From the NCBI RefSeq assembly GCF_004364555.1, contig NZ_SOAM01000004.1, positions 1 through 64,000 of the forward strand: a DNA stretch of 64,000 nt, in the 5' to 3' direction. Origin of the DNA: Amnibacterium kyonggiense (GTDB lineage Bacteria; Actinomycetota; Actinomycetes; Actinomycetales; Microbacteriaceae). Numbering within the stretch: position 1 is the stretch's first letter; each line of letters opens with the position of its first letter. Below are positions 10,990 to 19,510 of the stretch, in pieces. The position numbers were made by a program, and so were the translations under genes. The notes below the pieces were generated by a model. It saw only the letters and a program-made list of their open reading frames with translations. It made no database searches and had not been told where the DNA came from.

Positions 10990-11882
10990 CCGCGGCGACC
11001 GAGCAGCGCGTCCGCACCCGGGCCGCCGCGCCCGCGCGGGCGGGGCACGTCCACTCGCGCCGTCGTCGGCAGCGGGCGACGACGATCGTCCGCTTCGTGA
11101 TCGCCGTCGTGGTCTGCGTCGTGATGGCGTTCCCGTTCTACTGGATGGTCGTCGTCGCGCTCTCGCCGAAGGACGACCTGTTCAGCACCGTCTTCAAGTT
11201 GTGGCCGTCGCGGCTCACGCTGGACAACTTCACCGGCCTCTTCGCCTCGTACGACATCGGCACGTGGTTCGGGAACTCGATCGTCGTCACCGTGTTCGTC
11301 ACGGTGCTCGGCGTCGTCGTGAACCTGCTCGCCGGGTACGCGTTCGCCAAGCTGCGGTTCCTCGGGCGCAGCGCGCTGTTCTTCGCCGCGCTGGCGACGC
11401 TCGTGCTGCCGGTGCAGGTCACGATGGTCGCGCAGTTCCGCCTGGTCACCGACCTCGGCATCTACGGCACCTATTGGGCGGTCATCCTGCCGACCGCGGC
11501 GACGGCGACGGGCGTCTTCCTCGCGCGGCAGTTCATCCTCGGCATCCCCGACGAGCTGCTGGAGGCCGCCAAGCTCGACGGCGCCGGCTCGTTCCGCCTC
11601 TTCCGGTCGATCGTCCTGCCGCTCTGCCGACCCCTGATCGCGGTGCTCGTCGTCCTGATCGCGATGGCGACGTGGAACGACTTCGCGTGGCCGCTCATCG
11701 CGCTGAAGCAGGACTTCCTCTTCACGCTGCCGATCGGGCTGCTCTACCTGCAGGGGCAGACGACGCCGGACTTCACGCAGATCATGGCGCTGGCGCTCAT
11801 CGCGCTGCTGCCGATGATCGTGCTGTTCCTCGTCCTGCAGCGCTACTTCGTGCAGGGCATCGCGCGCAGCGGCATCCGCTGA
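10986..11882 (+). CDS. Sugar ABC transporter permease (MalG-like)
   Basis: 298 residues from ATG 10986. A long basic N-terminus is followed by six helices and the EAA loop (ELLEAAKLDGAGSFRLFRSIVLPLCRP). The C-terminus QRYFVQGIARSGIR is the classical MalG ending. It overlaps the first permease by ATGA, so the two should be made in equal amounts. A 23-base perfect hairpin starts two bases after the stop. Confidence 0.93.
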   Translation: MTAATEQRVRTRAAAPARAGHVHSRRRRQRATTIVRFVIAVVVCVVMAFPFYWMVVVALSPKDDLFSTVFKLWPSRLTLDNFTGLFASYDIGTWFGNSIVVTVFVTVLGVVVNLLAGYAFAKLRFLGRSALFFAALATLVLPVQVTMVAQFRLVTDLGIYGTYWAVILPTAATATGVFLARQFILGIPDELLEAAKLDGAGSFRLFRSIVLPLCRPLIAVLVVLIAMATWNDFAWPLIALKQDFLFTLPIGLLYLQGQTTPDFTQIMALALIALLPMIVLFLVLQRYFVQGIARSGIR

Positions 11883-11884
11883 CC

Positions 11885-11939
11885 TTGCTCACGCTTCTTG
11901 CCGCCGGAACCGCGATCCGGCGGCAAGAAGCGTGAGCAA
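11885..11939. terminator. 23-bp perfect hairpin between convergent genes
   Basis: Arms 11885-11907 and 11917-11939 pair perfectly over 23 bases around a 9-base loop. It fills the gap between the permease stop (11882) and the hpf stop (11947) and is a likely two-way terminator. Confidence 0.8.
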
Positions 11940-11946
11940 AGTTTGG

Positions 11947-12633
11947 TCAGGCGGTGGCGCCGGACGTCGCGAGGATCCGCTCGGCGACCGCCTCACGGCC
12001 CTCGAGGGCGATCACGCCGTAGTTCCACCCGACGCGACGGTAGACGACGGAGGGCTCTCCCGTCGCCACGTCGATGAAGAGGAAGAAGTCGTGGCCGACG
12101 AGCTCCATCCGGTCCACGGCCTCCTCGACCGTCAGCGCCTCCGCCGGGAACTGCTTCCGGCGGATGACGACGGGGCTCGGGTGCTCCTCCTCCGGTGCCA
12201 GGCTCGCCTCCTGCGCGCCGCCCTCCGCGACGGGCCGGAGCAGCTCCGCGGGCGCCGGCACGACGCCGTGGGTCGCGAACTCCTTCGCGCTCGCGTCGCG
12301 CAGGCTCTCCACGCGGCCGCCGTGGCCGCGATGGACCTTCTTCCTGTCCTTCGCGCGTCTCACGCGTTCCATCAGCTTGTTCAGGGCGACGTCGAACGCC
12401 GCGAACTTGTCGATCCCGGAGGCCTCGGCCCGGATCACCGGCCCCGGCCCGATGAGGGTCATCTCCACCCGATCGTCGCCCGCCGTGCCGTTCGTCTCGT
12501 GGTGCCGGCAGAGCCGGACCTCGAGCGCGAGCGCACGGTCCGCGAGGTGCTCCACCCGCTCCGCCTTCTCCTCCACATAGGAGCGGAAGCGATCGGTGAT
12601 GCCCACGTTGCGACCGATGAGCGTGATGTCCAT
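11947..12633 (-). CDS. hpf: Long-form ribosome hibernation factor HPF
   Basis: The 228-residue protein joins an S30AE domain (residues 1-95, MDITLIGRNVGITDRFR, with a KFAAFDVALNKLMERVRRAKDR helix) to a C-terminal dimerisation domain (residues about 165-225, VEEAVDRMELVGHDFFLF). Long-form HPF pairs stalled 70S ribosomes into 100S dimers during rest. A strong GGGAGG precedes the ATG at 12633. The neighbours secA and comF are the usual ones. Confidence 0.95.
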   Translation of the reverse strand: MDITLIGRNVGITDRFRSYVEEKAERVEHLADRALALEVRLCRHHETNGTAGDDRVEMTLIGPGPVIRAEASGIDKFAAFDVALNKLMERVRRAKDRKKVHRGHGGRVESLRDASAKEFATHGVVPAPAELLRPVAEGGAQEASLAPEEEHPSPVVIRRKQFPAEALTVEEAVDRMELVGHDFFLFIDVATGEPSVVYRRVGWNYGVIALEGREAVAERILATSGATA

Positions 12634-12805
12634 CGGGACCTCCCTCGTGTCGCGGCGCGCCGCCCCGGTCGGACCTCCTGGTCGCCTGGCGGCGGCCCCG
12701 TGGAGGGCCGGGCGGTCTTCTTCGACGCCGTTACCGAACGCTAGACCGCTCCCCTGGGCGGCGTCACTACCCCTTCACCGGGTTCTTGGGATCCGTTGCG
12801 CGCCT

Positions 12806-13444
12806 TCACCGGAGCGGCGTGGACGCGAGGGTCGCCGCACCCACCACGAACCCGCCCGCCGCGGCCACGCAGCGGGCCGCCTCGGTCAGGGTCGCCCCGG
12901 TCGTCACGACGTCGTCGACCAGGAGGACGCGCCGTCCGGCCAGCGGCACGCGGGCGCTCATGCCGCCCCGGAGGTTCGCGAACCGCTCCTCGCGGCCGAG
13001 CCGCAGCTGGTCCTGCGGGCGTCGGACGAGCCGCAGCGCATCCGTCCTCGGCAGCCCGGCCCGCCGCAGCAGGAGGCGGACCGGGTCGTACCCGCGCTCG
13101 ACGGCGGAGCGCCGCGTCCGCGCCATCGGCACGAGCAGGAGGCCGTCACCGTCCACCCCCGCGACGGCGGCGGAGACGGCGGCTCGCAGCGCCGACGCGA
13201 GCGGCGGCGCCAGCCCCGTCCTCCCCTCGTTCTTGAACGCGACGACGACGGGCTGCACCGCGCCGGCGTACGGCAGCGCGCTCACGACGGCCAGTGCGCC
13301 GACCTCCCGGACCGACGGCTCGGGGCGCAGCCGCAGCCGGCACGCCGGGCAGAGCGCCGGACCGGCCGTGCCGCACCCCGCGCAGTCGATCGGCAGCACG
13401 AGTTCCTGGAGGAACCCGGCGACCCGGGCAGCGGCTGGCTGCAC
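12806..13444 (-). CDS. ComF-family phosphoribosyltransferase-like protein
   Basis: 212 residues from GTG 13444. An N-terminal Cys knuckle (CAGCG..CPAC) is followed by a phosphoribosyltransferase fold with the PRPP loop RRVLLVDDVVTTGATL and a conserved RGYDPVRLL segment. ComF proteins are linked to DNA uptake and processing in competent bacteria; in actinobacteria the role is not settled. The frame is open further up into lpqB, but 13444 is the first start clear of the lpqB stop. No obvious ribosome site is present. Confidence 0.85.
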   Translation of the reverse strand: MQPAAARVAGFLQELVLPIDCAGCGTAGPALCPACRLRLRPEPSVREVGALAVVSALPYAGAVQPVVVAFKNEGRTGLAPPLASALRAAVSAAVAGVDGDGLLLVPMARTRRSAVERGYDPVRLLLRRAGLPRTDALRLVRRPQDQLRLGREERFANLRGGMSARVPLAGRRVLLVDDVVTTGATLTEAARCVAAAGGFVVGAATLASTPLR

Positions 13445-13520
13445 CGGACCAGCGTGGCGCGGGTCGAGGGGCGCCGCCCTGTGGAGGGAGGGAGCGCCGG
13501 CCGACGGATCGAGCCGCGGC

Positions 13521-15179
13521 TCAGCGCTGGACGGCGAGCACCGAGATCTCGGACGTGGGATCGGACTGCTGCTGCCAGTTCGAGCCGTTCCAGAAGTAGA
13601 CGGCACCGGACTGGACGAGGATCCGCAGATCCGCCGTGCTCGTCGTCCCCACGATGTCGGTGACGTTCGCGAACTGGCCGAGCGTGCCGCCGATGCCGCC
13701 GAGCTGCTGCGTGGTCACCTGATCGCTGTCGTTCCCGCTCGCGAGGAAGGCCACGTCGGCGTCGTCGATCCAAGTCGCCCCGTTGATGCTCGACGAGGCG
13801 CCGCCGAGCTCGATGCGGTTCTGCGCGCCGACGGGCGTGAGCCCGGTCGGCGCACCGGACGCGTTCCGGAGGATGCCTGCCACGACCGCCTGCGGGCCGG
13901 TCGGCGTGTCGAGCAGGACGAGGAGGCGCGTCCCGTCCGGCGACGCCTGGATCGCGCTCACCGTGGCGTCGCCGAAGTCGGCGGTGAGGCGCCGCGTGTC
14001 CTTCCCGTTCATCGCGAGGAGATCACCGGACGGCGGGGTCGAGTAGACCCAGCCGCGCTGATCGAGCGTCGGGGCCAGCAGGCCCGAGCGCGAGTCGACG
14101 GTCCTCGGCGCCCCCGTCGAGGTCACGATGGCGACGTCGCCCGCCGCGTTCAGCACGGCAGCGAGCCGCTGCCGCAGCGACACCGTGATGCTCGTCGGCT
14201 TCGCCGCGGCGATCCTCGCGCCGAGGGTCCGGTCCTCGGTGAACGCACCCGTCGGCGAGAGCGAGCCGAAACGGGATCCGATGAGGACGTACGCCTCCGT
14301 GCTCAGCTGGTCCGTCAGCGGCTGCGCCTGAGGGATCACGAGGTCGTCGACGACGAGACGGATCGGCGGCGCCGTCGGCCCCAACGACTGCACGAGCTGC
14401 TGCTGCATCCGCCCGGTGACGGTCGCGTCGGCCCGTCTGCCCGGGGTGGTGAGCGTCACCGTCGTGACGCCGGCCGTGGTCGGCGAGATCCCCACGAGCT
14501 TCGCGCCCTGCAGCGCGTTCGCCGCGACGCCGTTCGACAGCGGCCCCTCGGGGCCGCCGATGAGGGCGTTCACGATCGGGCGCACGCCGGCGCTCGGGTC
14601 GTCGGCCGTCCTCGGCACCGGGAACCACCGCCGGTCCGAGACCAGGCGGGTCCACGAGCCGTCGTAGAACTGGAGCAGGCGCGGCTGGTACGTGGTCTGG
14701 AACACCGGGACCGTGAGCACGATGCCGTTCGGTGCCGAGTCGATCCGCCACTGTCCGCGCTGCTGCACCAGGTGGAACGACAGCGGCACGGTGCGCGACT
14801 CCGGCGTGTACAGGCCGTTCGCGTCGACGCTGGCACTGACCGGGATCTCCGCACGGACCTCGTCGCCGTCCGTGCTCAGCTTCGCGAGCGACTCCTGCAC
14901 CAGCACCCGGGTCGTCGGTCGCCACTGCTTCGCGAAGCCGTCGGTGAGGTACTTCTTCGCGACGGTGAACGGCGCGCGACCGCTCGCGGCGGTGAGGAAT
15001 CCGCTGACGATCTCGGCCTGGCCCGCACCCGCCACCGGGTCGTTCGGGATGTAGACGAGCTGCGTGCCGTTCGGGGCCTCCGTGGTCCCCGGCTTCACCG
15101 TGCCGGAGGTCGGGATGACGGAGCAGCCGGCGAGGAGCAGCACCGCGGCGGCGACGAGGACGATCGCGGGGCGTCTCAC
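13521..15179 (-). CDS. lpqB: Lipoprotein LpqB, MtrAB accessory
   Basis: 552 residues from GTG 15179, which overlaps the mtrB stop (GTGA). A signal peptide ends in the lipobox LAGC at Cys19. A GerMN-like domain (about residues 60-280, with PIVNALIGGPEGPLSNGV) and a C-terminal beta-propeller-like LpqB domain (about 290-545) follow. LpqB sits outside the membrane and modulates MtrB signalling in mycobacteria; the same is expected here from the conserved mtrA-mtrB-lpqB order. The open frame upstream to 15338 is inside mtrB. Confidence 0.93.
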   Translation of the reverse strand: MRRPAIVLVAAAVLLLAGCSVIPTSGTVKPGTTEAPNGTQLVYIPNDPVAGAGQAEIVSGFLTAASGRAPFTVAKKYLTDGFAKQWRPTTRVLVQESLAKLSTDGDEVRAEIPVSASVDANGLYTPESRTVPLSFHLVQQRGQWRIDSAPNGIVLTVPVFQTTYQPRLLQFYDGSWTRLVSDRRWFPVPRTADDPSAGVRPIVNALIGGPEGPLSNGVAANALQGAKLVGISPTTAGVTTVTLTTPGRRADATVTGRMQQQLVQSLGPTAPPIRLVVDDLVIPQAQPLTDQLSTEAYVLIGSRFGSLSPTGAFTEDRTLGARIAAAKPTSITVSLRQRLAAVLNAAGDVAIVTSTGAPRTVDSRSGLLAPTLDQRGWVYSTPPSGDLLAMNGKDTRRLTADFGDATVSAIQASPDGTRLLVLLDTPTGPQAVVAGILRNASGAPTGLTPVGAQNRIELGGASSSINGATWIDDADVAFLASGNDSDQVTTQQLGGIGGTLGQFANVTDIVGTTSTADLRILVQSGAVYFWNGSNWQQQSDPTSEISVLAVQR

Positions 15180-16828
15180 GAGCCGATCCTCAGCGGTCGG
15201 CGGTGAGGGCGCTGCGGGCGCGCCTCCTCGGGCGCCGCGTCCCACGGCACGAGCGGCACGGGGGCGTCGACCGCGACGTCCTCCTGCCCCCAGGGCAGCG
15301 TGAGCACGAAGTTCGTGCCCTCGCCGCGCCGGCTCCACACCTCGAGCCGGCCACCGTGCAGAGTCGCGTCCTCGAGGCTGATCGCGAGTCCGAGCCCGGT
15401 GCCGCCGATCCGGCGCTGCCGCGACGGGTCCGCGCGCCAGAACCGGTCGAACACCCGCTCGGCGTCCTGCGCCGACATGCCGATGCCGTGGTCCCGGACG
15501 CCGACCGCGACCGCGGTCTCCGAGCTGTCCACGGTCACGTCGATCGGCCGGCCCTCACCGTGCTCGAGCGCGTTCGCGAGCAGGTTCCGGATGATCCGCG
15601 CGATGCGACGCGCGTCCACGTCGACCGGCGCGTGGCCGCCGGGCGTGTGGAGGCGGATCTCGGTCCGCGTCTCCTCGGCGAGGCCCCCGAGCGCGTCGAT
15701 GCCCTCCCGGACCAGGTCGACGAGGTTCGTCGGTTCGCCGCTGACGTCGGCGGCGTGCGCGTCCATGCGGCTGATCTCGAGCAGGTCGGCGAGCAGCACC
15801 TCGAAGCGCTCGACCTGCGTCTTGAGCAGCTCCGCGGAGCGCGCCGACGGGGCGTCGAACCGGTCGCGCGCGTCGTAGATGACGTCGGAGGCGAGCCGGA
15901 TCGTCGTGAGGGGTGTGCGCAGCTCGTGGGAGACGTCCGACACGAACCGCTGCTGGACGCGGGACAGGTTCGCCAGCTGCGTGATCTGGCGCTGCAGGTT
16001 CTCGGCCATCCGGTTGAAGGAGCGCGCGAGCGTCGCGACGACGTCCTCACCGTGCTCCGGGATGCGCCGCTCGAGGTGCCCGTCCGCGAGGAGCTCGCTG
16101 GTCGCCGCCGCCTGCTTCAGCGGCGCGACGACGAGGTTCGACACGACGGTCGCGACCCCGCCGATGAGCACGAGGAGGGCGAGGAAGCCGATGAGCAGCG
16201 AGCGCTGCACGACGATGAGCGTCTCCTGCACGTCGTGGATGTCGTAGATCAGGTACAGCTCGGTGGTACCGCCGTTGAAGCGCAGGGTGTCGCCGACCAC
16301 GATCGCCGGGTGCGTCTGCCGGTCGTCGGTCTGCACCGCGACGGACTGCCAGTGCTGGCCGGATCCGTTCTTCAACGACGCCTGCAGCTGCGAGCTGACC
16401 ACGTTCTGGATGCCCGCGGGGCTCTCCGCCGTGAGCACGGTCGGGCGCCCCGGCACCGTGTCGTTCAGCCAGTAGTACCCGGTCGGGTTCGCCACCTGCT
16501 TGACGGTGTTGATGGCCTGCAGCTGCACCGCGTCGGGCAGGTCGGCCGAGCCGCCGCTCGTGACCGCCTGGGCGGCGTCGTGCGCCTGCAGCGACAGCGA
16601 CTCCACCTGCTGCAGGCGGTCCTGGAACAGCCCCTGCGCGATCGTGTACGAGACGACGGTGCCGACCGCGAGCAGGGCGACGGAGGACAGCAGCAGCGTG
16701 ATCGCGACCGTGCGGACGCGCAGCGAGCGGCGCCACAGCCGGACCGGGGCGACGAGGGCGCGGCGCGCGCGGTCCGCGGCGACGGCGGCGCGGAGCGACG
16801 CCGGCGGTCGCGGCTGCTCCGCGCTCAT
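15176..16828 (-). CDS. mtrB: Two-component sensor kinase MtrB
   Basis: 550 residues. There are two membrane helices (residues about 41-63 and 208-232) around a 145-residue outside sensor region, then HAMP, then the HisKA box with His301 in VSHELRTPLTTI. The ATPase domain shows the N box (RNLLANALEHGEG), G1 (DHGIGM) and G2 (GGTGLGLAI). MtrB controls cell wall and division genes through MtrA. The gene starts 4 bases after the mtrA stop and overlaps lpqB. Confidence 0.96.
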   Translation of the reverse strand: MSAEQPRPPASLRAAVAADRARRALVAPVRLWRRSLRVRTVAITLLLSSVALLAVGTVVSYTIAQGLFQDRLQQVESLSLQAHDAAQAVTSGGSADLPDAVQLQAINTVKQVANPTGYYWLNDTVPGRPTVLTAESPAGIQNVVSSQLQASLKNGSGQHWQSVAVQTDDRQTHPAIVVGDTLRFNGGTTELYLIYDIHDVQETLIVVQRSLLIGFLALLVLIGGVATVVSNLVVAPLKQAAATSELLADGHLERRIPEHGEDVVATLARSFNRMAENLQRQITQLANLSRVQQRFVSDVSHELRTPLTTIRLASDVIYDARDRFDAPSARSAELLKTQVERFEVLLADLLEISRMDAHAADVSGEPTNLVDLVREGIDALGGLAEETRTEIRLHTPGGHAPVDVDARRIARIIRNLLANALEHGEGRPIDVTVDSSETAVAVGVRDHGIGMSAQDAERVFDRFWRADPSRQRRIGGTGLGLAISLEDATLHGGRLEVWSRRGEGTNFVLTLPWGQEDVAVDAPVPLVPWDAAPEEARPQRPHRRPLRIGS

Positions 16829-16832
16829 GGGC

Positions 16833-17513
16833 TCAGACGGCCGCGCCGGCGCGGTAGCCGACGCCGCGGACCGTCGTGACGATCCGCGGGTTCTCCGGGT
16901 CCAGCTCGACCTTGGCGCGCAGCCGCTGGACGTGGACGTTCACGAGGCGGGTGTCCGCCTTGTAGTGGTAGCCCCACACCTGCTCGAGGAGCATCTCGCG
17001 GGTGAAGACCTGGTGCGGCTTCGAGGCGAGGGTGTGCAGCAGGTCGAACTCGAGGGGCGTCAGCGGGATCGGCGCGCCGGCGCGCATCACCTCGTGGCCC
17101 GCCGCGTCGACGGTGAGGTCGCCGATGCGGAGCCGGTTCCCCGGCACCGCGGCCGCCGGCCGCAGGCGGGTGCGGATCCGGGCGACGAGCTCCTTCGGGT
17201 CGAACGGCTTGACGATGTAGTCGTCGGCGCCCGACTCGAGGCCGTCGACGACGTCCGAGGTGTCCGACTTCGCCGTGAGCATGATGATCGGGACGCCGCT
17301 CTCGCCGCGGATCGAGCGGCAGACCTCGATGCCGTCCATGCCGGGCAGCATCAGGTCGAGCAGCACGAGATCCGGGTCGGACGAGCGGAACCGGGCGAGC
17401 GCCTCCGCGCCGTCCGCGCAGAAGACCGGCTCCCACCCCTCGCTGGAGAGCACGATGCCGATCATCTCCGCCAGCGCGATGTCGTCGTCGACGACCAGGA
17501 TGCGACCGCTCAT
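16833..17513 (-). CDS. mtrA: Response regulator MtrA
   Basis: 226 residues: receiver domain with the acidic pair D9-D11, phospho-acceptor D53 (LLDLMLPGMDG) and the conserved Lys in YIVKPF, then an OmpR-type winged helix (about 130-224) with VWGYHYKADTRLVNVHVQRLRAK. ATG 17513 is preceded by GGAAGGTGG. MtrA binds direct repeats in promoters of wall and replication genes. Candidate T(A/T)ACG repeats at 59150-59165 and 63456-63494 may be targets, which is only a guess. Confidence 0.97.
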   Translation of the reverse strand: MSGRILVVDDDIALAEMIGIVLSSEGWEPVFCADGAEALARFRSSDPDLVLLDLMLPGMDGIEVCRSIRGESGVPIIMLTAKSDTSDVVDGLESGADDYIVKPFDPKELVARIRTRLRPAAAVPGNRLRIGDLTVDAAGHEVMRAGAPIPLTPLEFDLLHTLASKPHQVFTREMLLEQVWGYHYKADTRLVNVHVQRLRAKVELDPENPRIVTTVRGVGYRAGAAV

Positions 17514-17714
17514 GCCACCTTCCACGTGCGTGCAGCGCTCGGCGCCATCGCCGGGCAGATCGGGTGGAGGCCAGCGTAATCGAAGCACGCCCGGGCGCGG
17601 CGTCCCGACGGCGACGCTGTGCGGCCCCGGACCGCGGACCTCCGCCCGCAAGAAACGAGGCGGCCCACCAGCGGGGCACAGACCGCAGCGACCGTTGCGT
17701 GAAAGCATGCACGC

Positions 17715-18875
17715 ATGGCTGATCAGGGCGGCGACTGGACCTCGCCGGGCGGAGGGCCGGGCCGCGACGCCGACCCGCCCCGGTACGGCGAGCGCATCCC
17801 CGGGTACACCCCGCCGCCCGCACCCGCGCCGGTGGTGCCGCGGGCCTACACGCCGCCGCCCAAGCCGGGCCTCATCCCGCTCCACCCGCTGTCCTTCGGG
17901 CAGATCCTCGGCGGCGCGTTCCAGGTGATCCGCTACAACCCGCGCGCCACCGTCGGACCGGCGCTGATCATCAGCCTCGTCCAGAACGCGCTGACCGTCG
18001 CGGTCACCTACGGCATCGGCATCGCGACCGTCGACCGCATCCAGCGCGCGGCGACGGACGCGGACCGGCAGACGATCGCGATCGGCGCGGCCGGCATCGG
18101 CGGCGCGAGCCTCCTCGCGGTCCTCGTCGTCAGCGTCGTGGCGACCGCGCTGCTGCAGGGCCTGATCACCCGGGTCGTGGCGGAGGGCGCCCTCGGGAAG
18201 CGGCCGACCATGGGCGAGGCGCTGCGCGGCGCGGGCCGCCGCTTCTGGCCCCTCGTCGGCTTCGCCGTCGTGATCGGCGTCATCCAGCTCGTCCTGGTGC
18301 TGGCGCTGGCCGCGTCCGTCACCGCGCTGATCGTCGCCTTCTCGGGCGTCGCGAACAACATCGGCATCGTGTACGCGATCCTGCTCGCGCTGCCGATCGG
18401 CGTCGCCCTGCTCGTCGTGTACTTCTTCTTCTACATCAAGTTCGCGCTGACGCCCTCGATCATCGTGCTCGAAGGCCGCCCGGTCTTCGCCGCGATCGGC
18501 CGCTCCTGGGGCATCACGCGGAAGGCGTTCTGGCGCACCTTCGGCGTCGTCGCGCTCGTCTCGCTGCTCGTCGGCGCCGCGGCCCAGATCGTGTCCATCC
18601 CGTTCAGCGTCATCGGCGGCGCCCTCGCCGGCGTGCTCGCGCCGAACGCGGGCAGCGACATCCAGGGCCAGCTCGTCACGAGCCTCGTCGCGAGCGCCCC
18701 GGCGCTCGTCGTCACCGTGATCGTCGCCGGCGTCGGGCAGATCGCGCAGGTGTCCGCGCTGGTGCTCGTCTACCTCGACCGTCGGATGCGCACGGAGGGC
18801 CTCGACCTCGAGCTGCGCCGCCAGGTCGAGCAGGGCGGCTTCGACGGCCGCGACCCGTTCGAGCGCGTCGGATGA
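17715..18875 (+). CDS. Glycerophosphodiesterase-membrane-domain-like protein
   Basis: 386 residues. A Pro-rich cytoplasmic N-terminus (about 60 residues) is followed by roughly six hydrophobic helices with the actinobacterial pattern LSFGQILGGAFQVIRYNPRATVGPALI and a SWGITRKAFWRTFGVVALV re-entry. These membrane proteins are usually annotated as glycerophosphoryl diester phosphodiesterase membrane domain; the catalytic domain itself is absent. The function is unknown. It leads the DUF4129-DUF4350-MoxR-DUF58 operon (next start overlaps by ATGA) and is divergent from mtrA. Confidence 0.8.
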   Translation: MADQGGDWTSPGGGPGRDADPPRYGERIPGYTPPPAPAPVVPRAYTPPPKPGLIPLHPLSFGQILGGAFQVIRYNPRATVGPALIISLVQNALTVAVTYGIGIATVDRIQRAATDADRQTIAIGAAGIGGASLLAVLVVSVVATALLQGLITRVVAEGALGKRPTMGEALRGAGRRFWPLVGFAVVIGVIQLVLVLALAASVTALIVAFSGVANNIGIVYAILLALPIGVALLVVYFFFYIKFALTPSIIVLEGRPVFAAIGRSWGITRKAFWRTFGVVALVSLLVGAAAQIVSIPFSVIGGALAGVLAPNAGSDIQGQLVTSLVASAPALVVTVIVAGVGQIAQVSALVLVYLDRRMRTEGLDLELRRQVEQGGFDGRDPFERVG

Positions 18876-19510
18876 TCGCGTCACCGGCCGCCGTGCCGGT
18901 GCAGCCCGACGCGGGCACCGCTCGGAACTGGCTGCTGGACGAGCTGGCGAAGCCGTCCTACGCCGCCGCGCAGCCGAGCCCCTTCGACCGGGCCGTGCAG
19001 GCGTTCCTCCAGTGGTTCTCGAGCCTGTTCGACCCGAAGCACTCCGATACCCCGCCGATCGCGCTCGTGATCGCCCTCCTCGTCGTGCTCGCGGTGGTGG
19101 TCGTCGCCCTGCTGCTGTTCGGGCTGCCTCGGCGGAACCGGCGGAGCGCCGCCGGCACCCTGTTCGGCGCCGACGACCGGCGCTCCGCCGCGGAGATGCG
19201 CCGTGCCGCCGACGCGGCGATGGCGGCCGGCGACTGGTCGCTCGCCGTGCTCGAGCGGTTCCGCGCGCTGGCGCGCGGGCTCGACGAGCGGACCCTCGTC
19301 GCCGTCTTCCCGGGCACCACCGCGACCGGCTTCGCCGTCGCCGCGGCGCGCGCCTTCCCGGCCGAGCTCGGCGAGCTGCAGGACGCGGCGGAGCTCTTCG
19401 ACGGCGTCCGCTACGCGGACGAGGCGGCGACGCGGGAGGACGCGCTGTCGGTGGTCGCCCTCGACGACCGGCTCGCCGCGGCCCGGCCGCAGGCGCTGGA
19501 GACCGCGTGA
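18872..19510 (+). CDS. DUF4129 membrane protein
   Basis: 212 residues with a central membrane helix (residues about 64-90) and a cytoplasmic C-terminal DUF4129 domain. The domain is helical and includes AEMRRAADAAMAAGDWSLAVLERFRALARGLDER. Domains of this kind accompany MoxR/DUF58 modules in actinobacteria. The stop overlaps the next start as GTGA. Exact role unknown. Confidence 0.85.
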   Translation: MIASPAAVPVQPDAGTARNWLLDELAKPSYAAAQPSPFDRAVQAFLQWFSSLFDPKHSDTPPIALVIALLVVLAVVVVALLLFGLPRRNRRSAAGTLFGADDRRSAAEMRRAADAAMAAGDWSLAVLERFRALARGLDERTLVAVFPGTTATGFAVAAARAFPAELGELQDAAELFDGVRYADEAATREDALSVVALDDRLAAARPQALETA

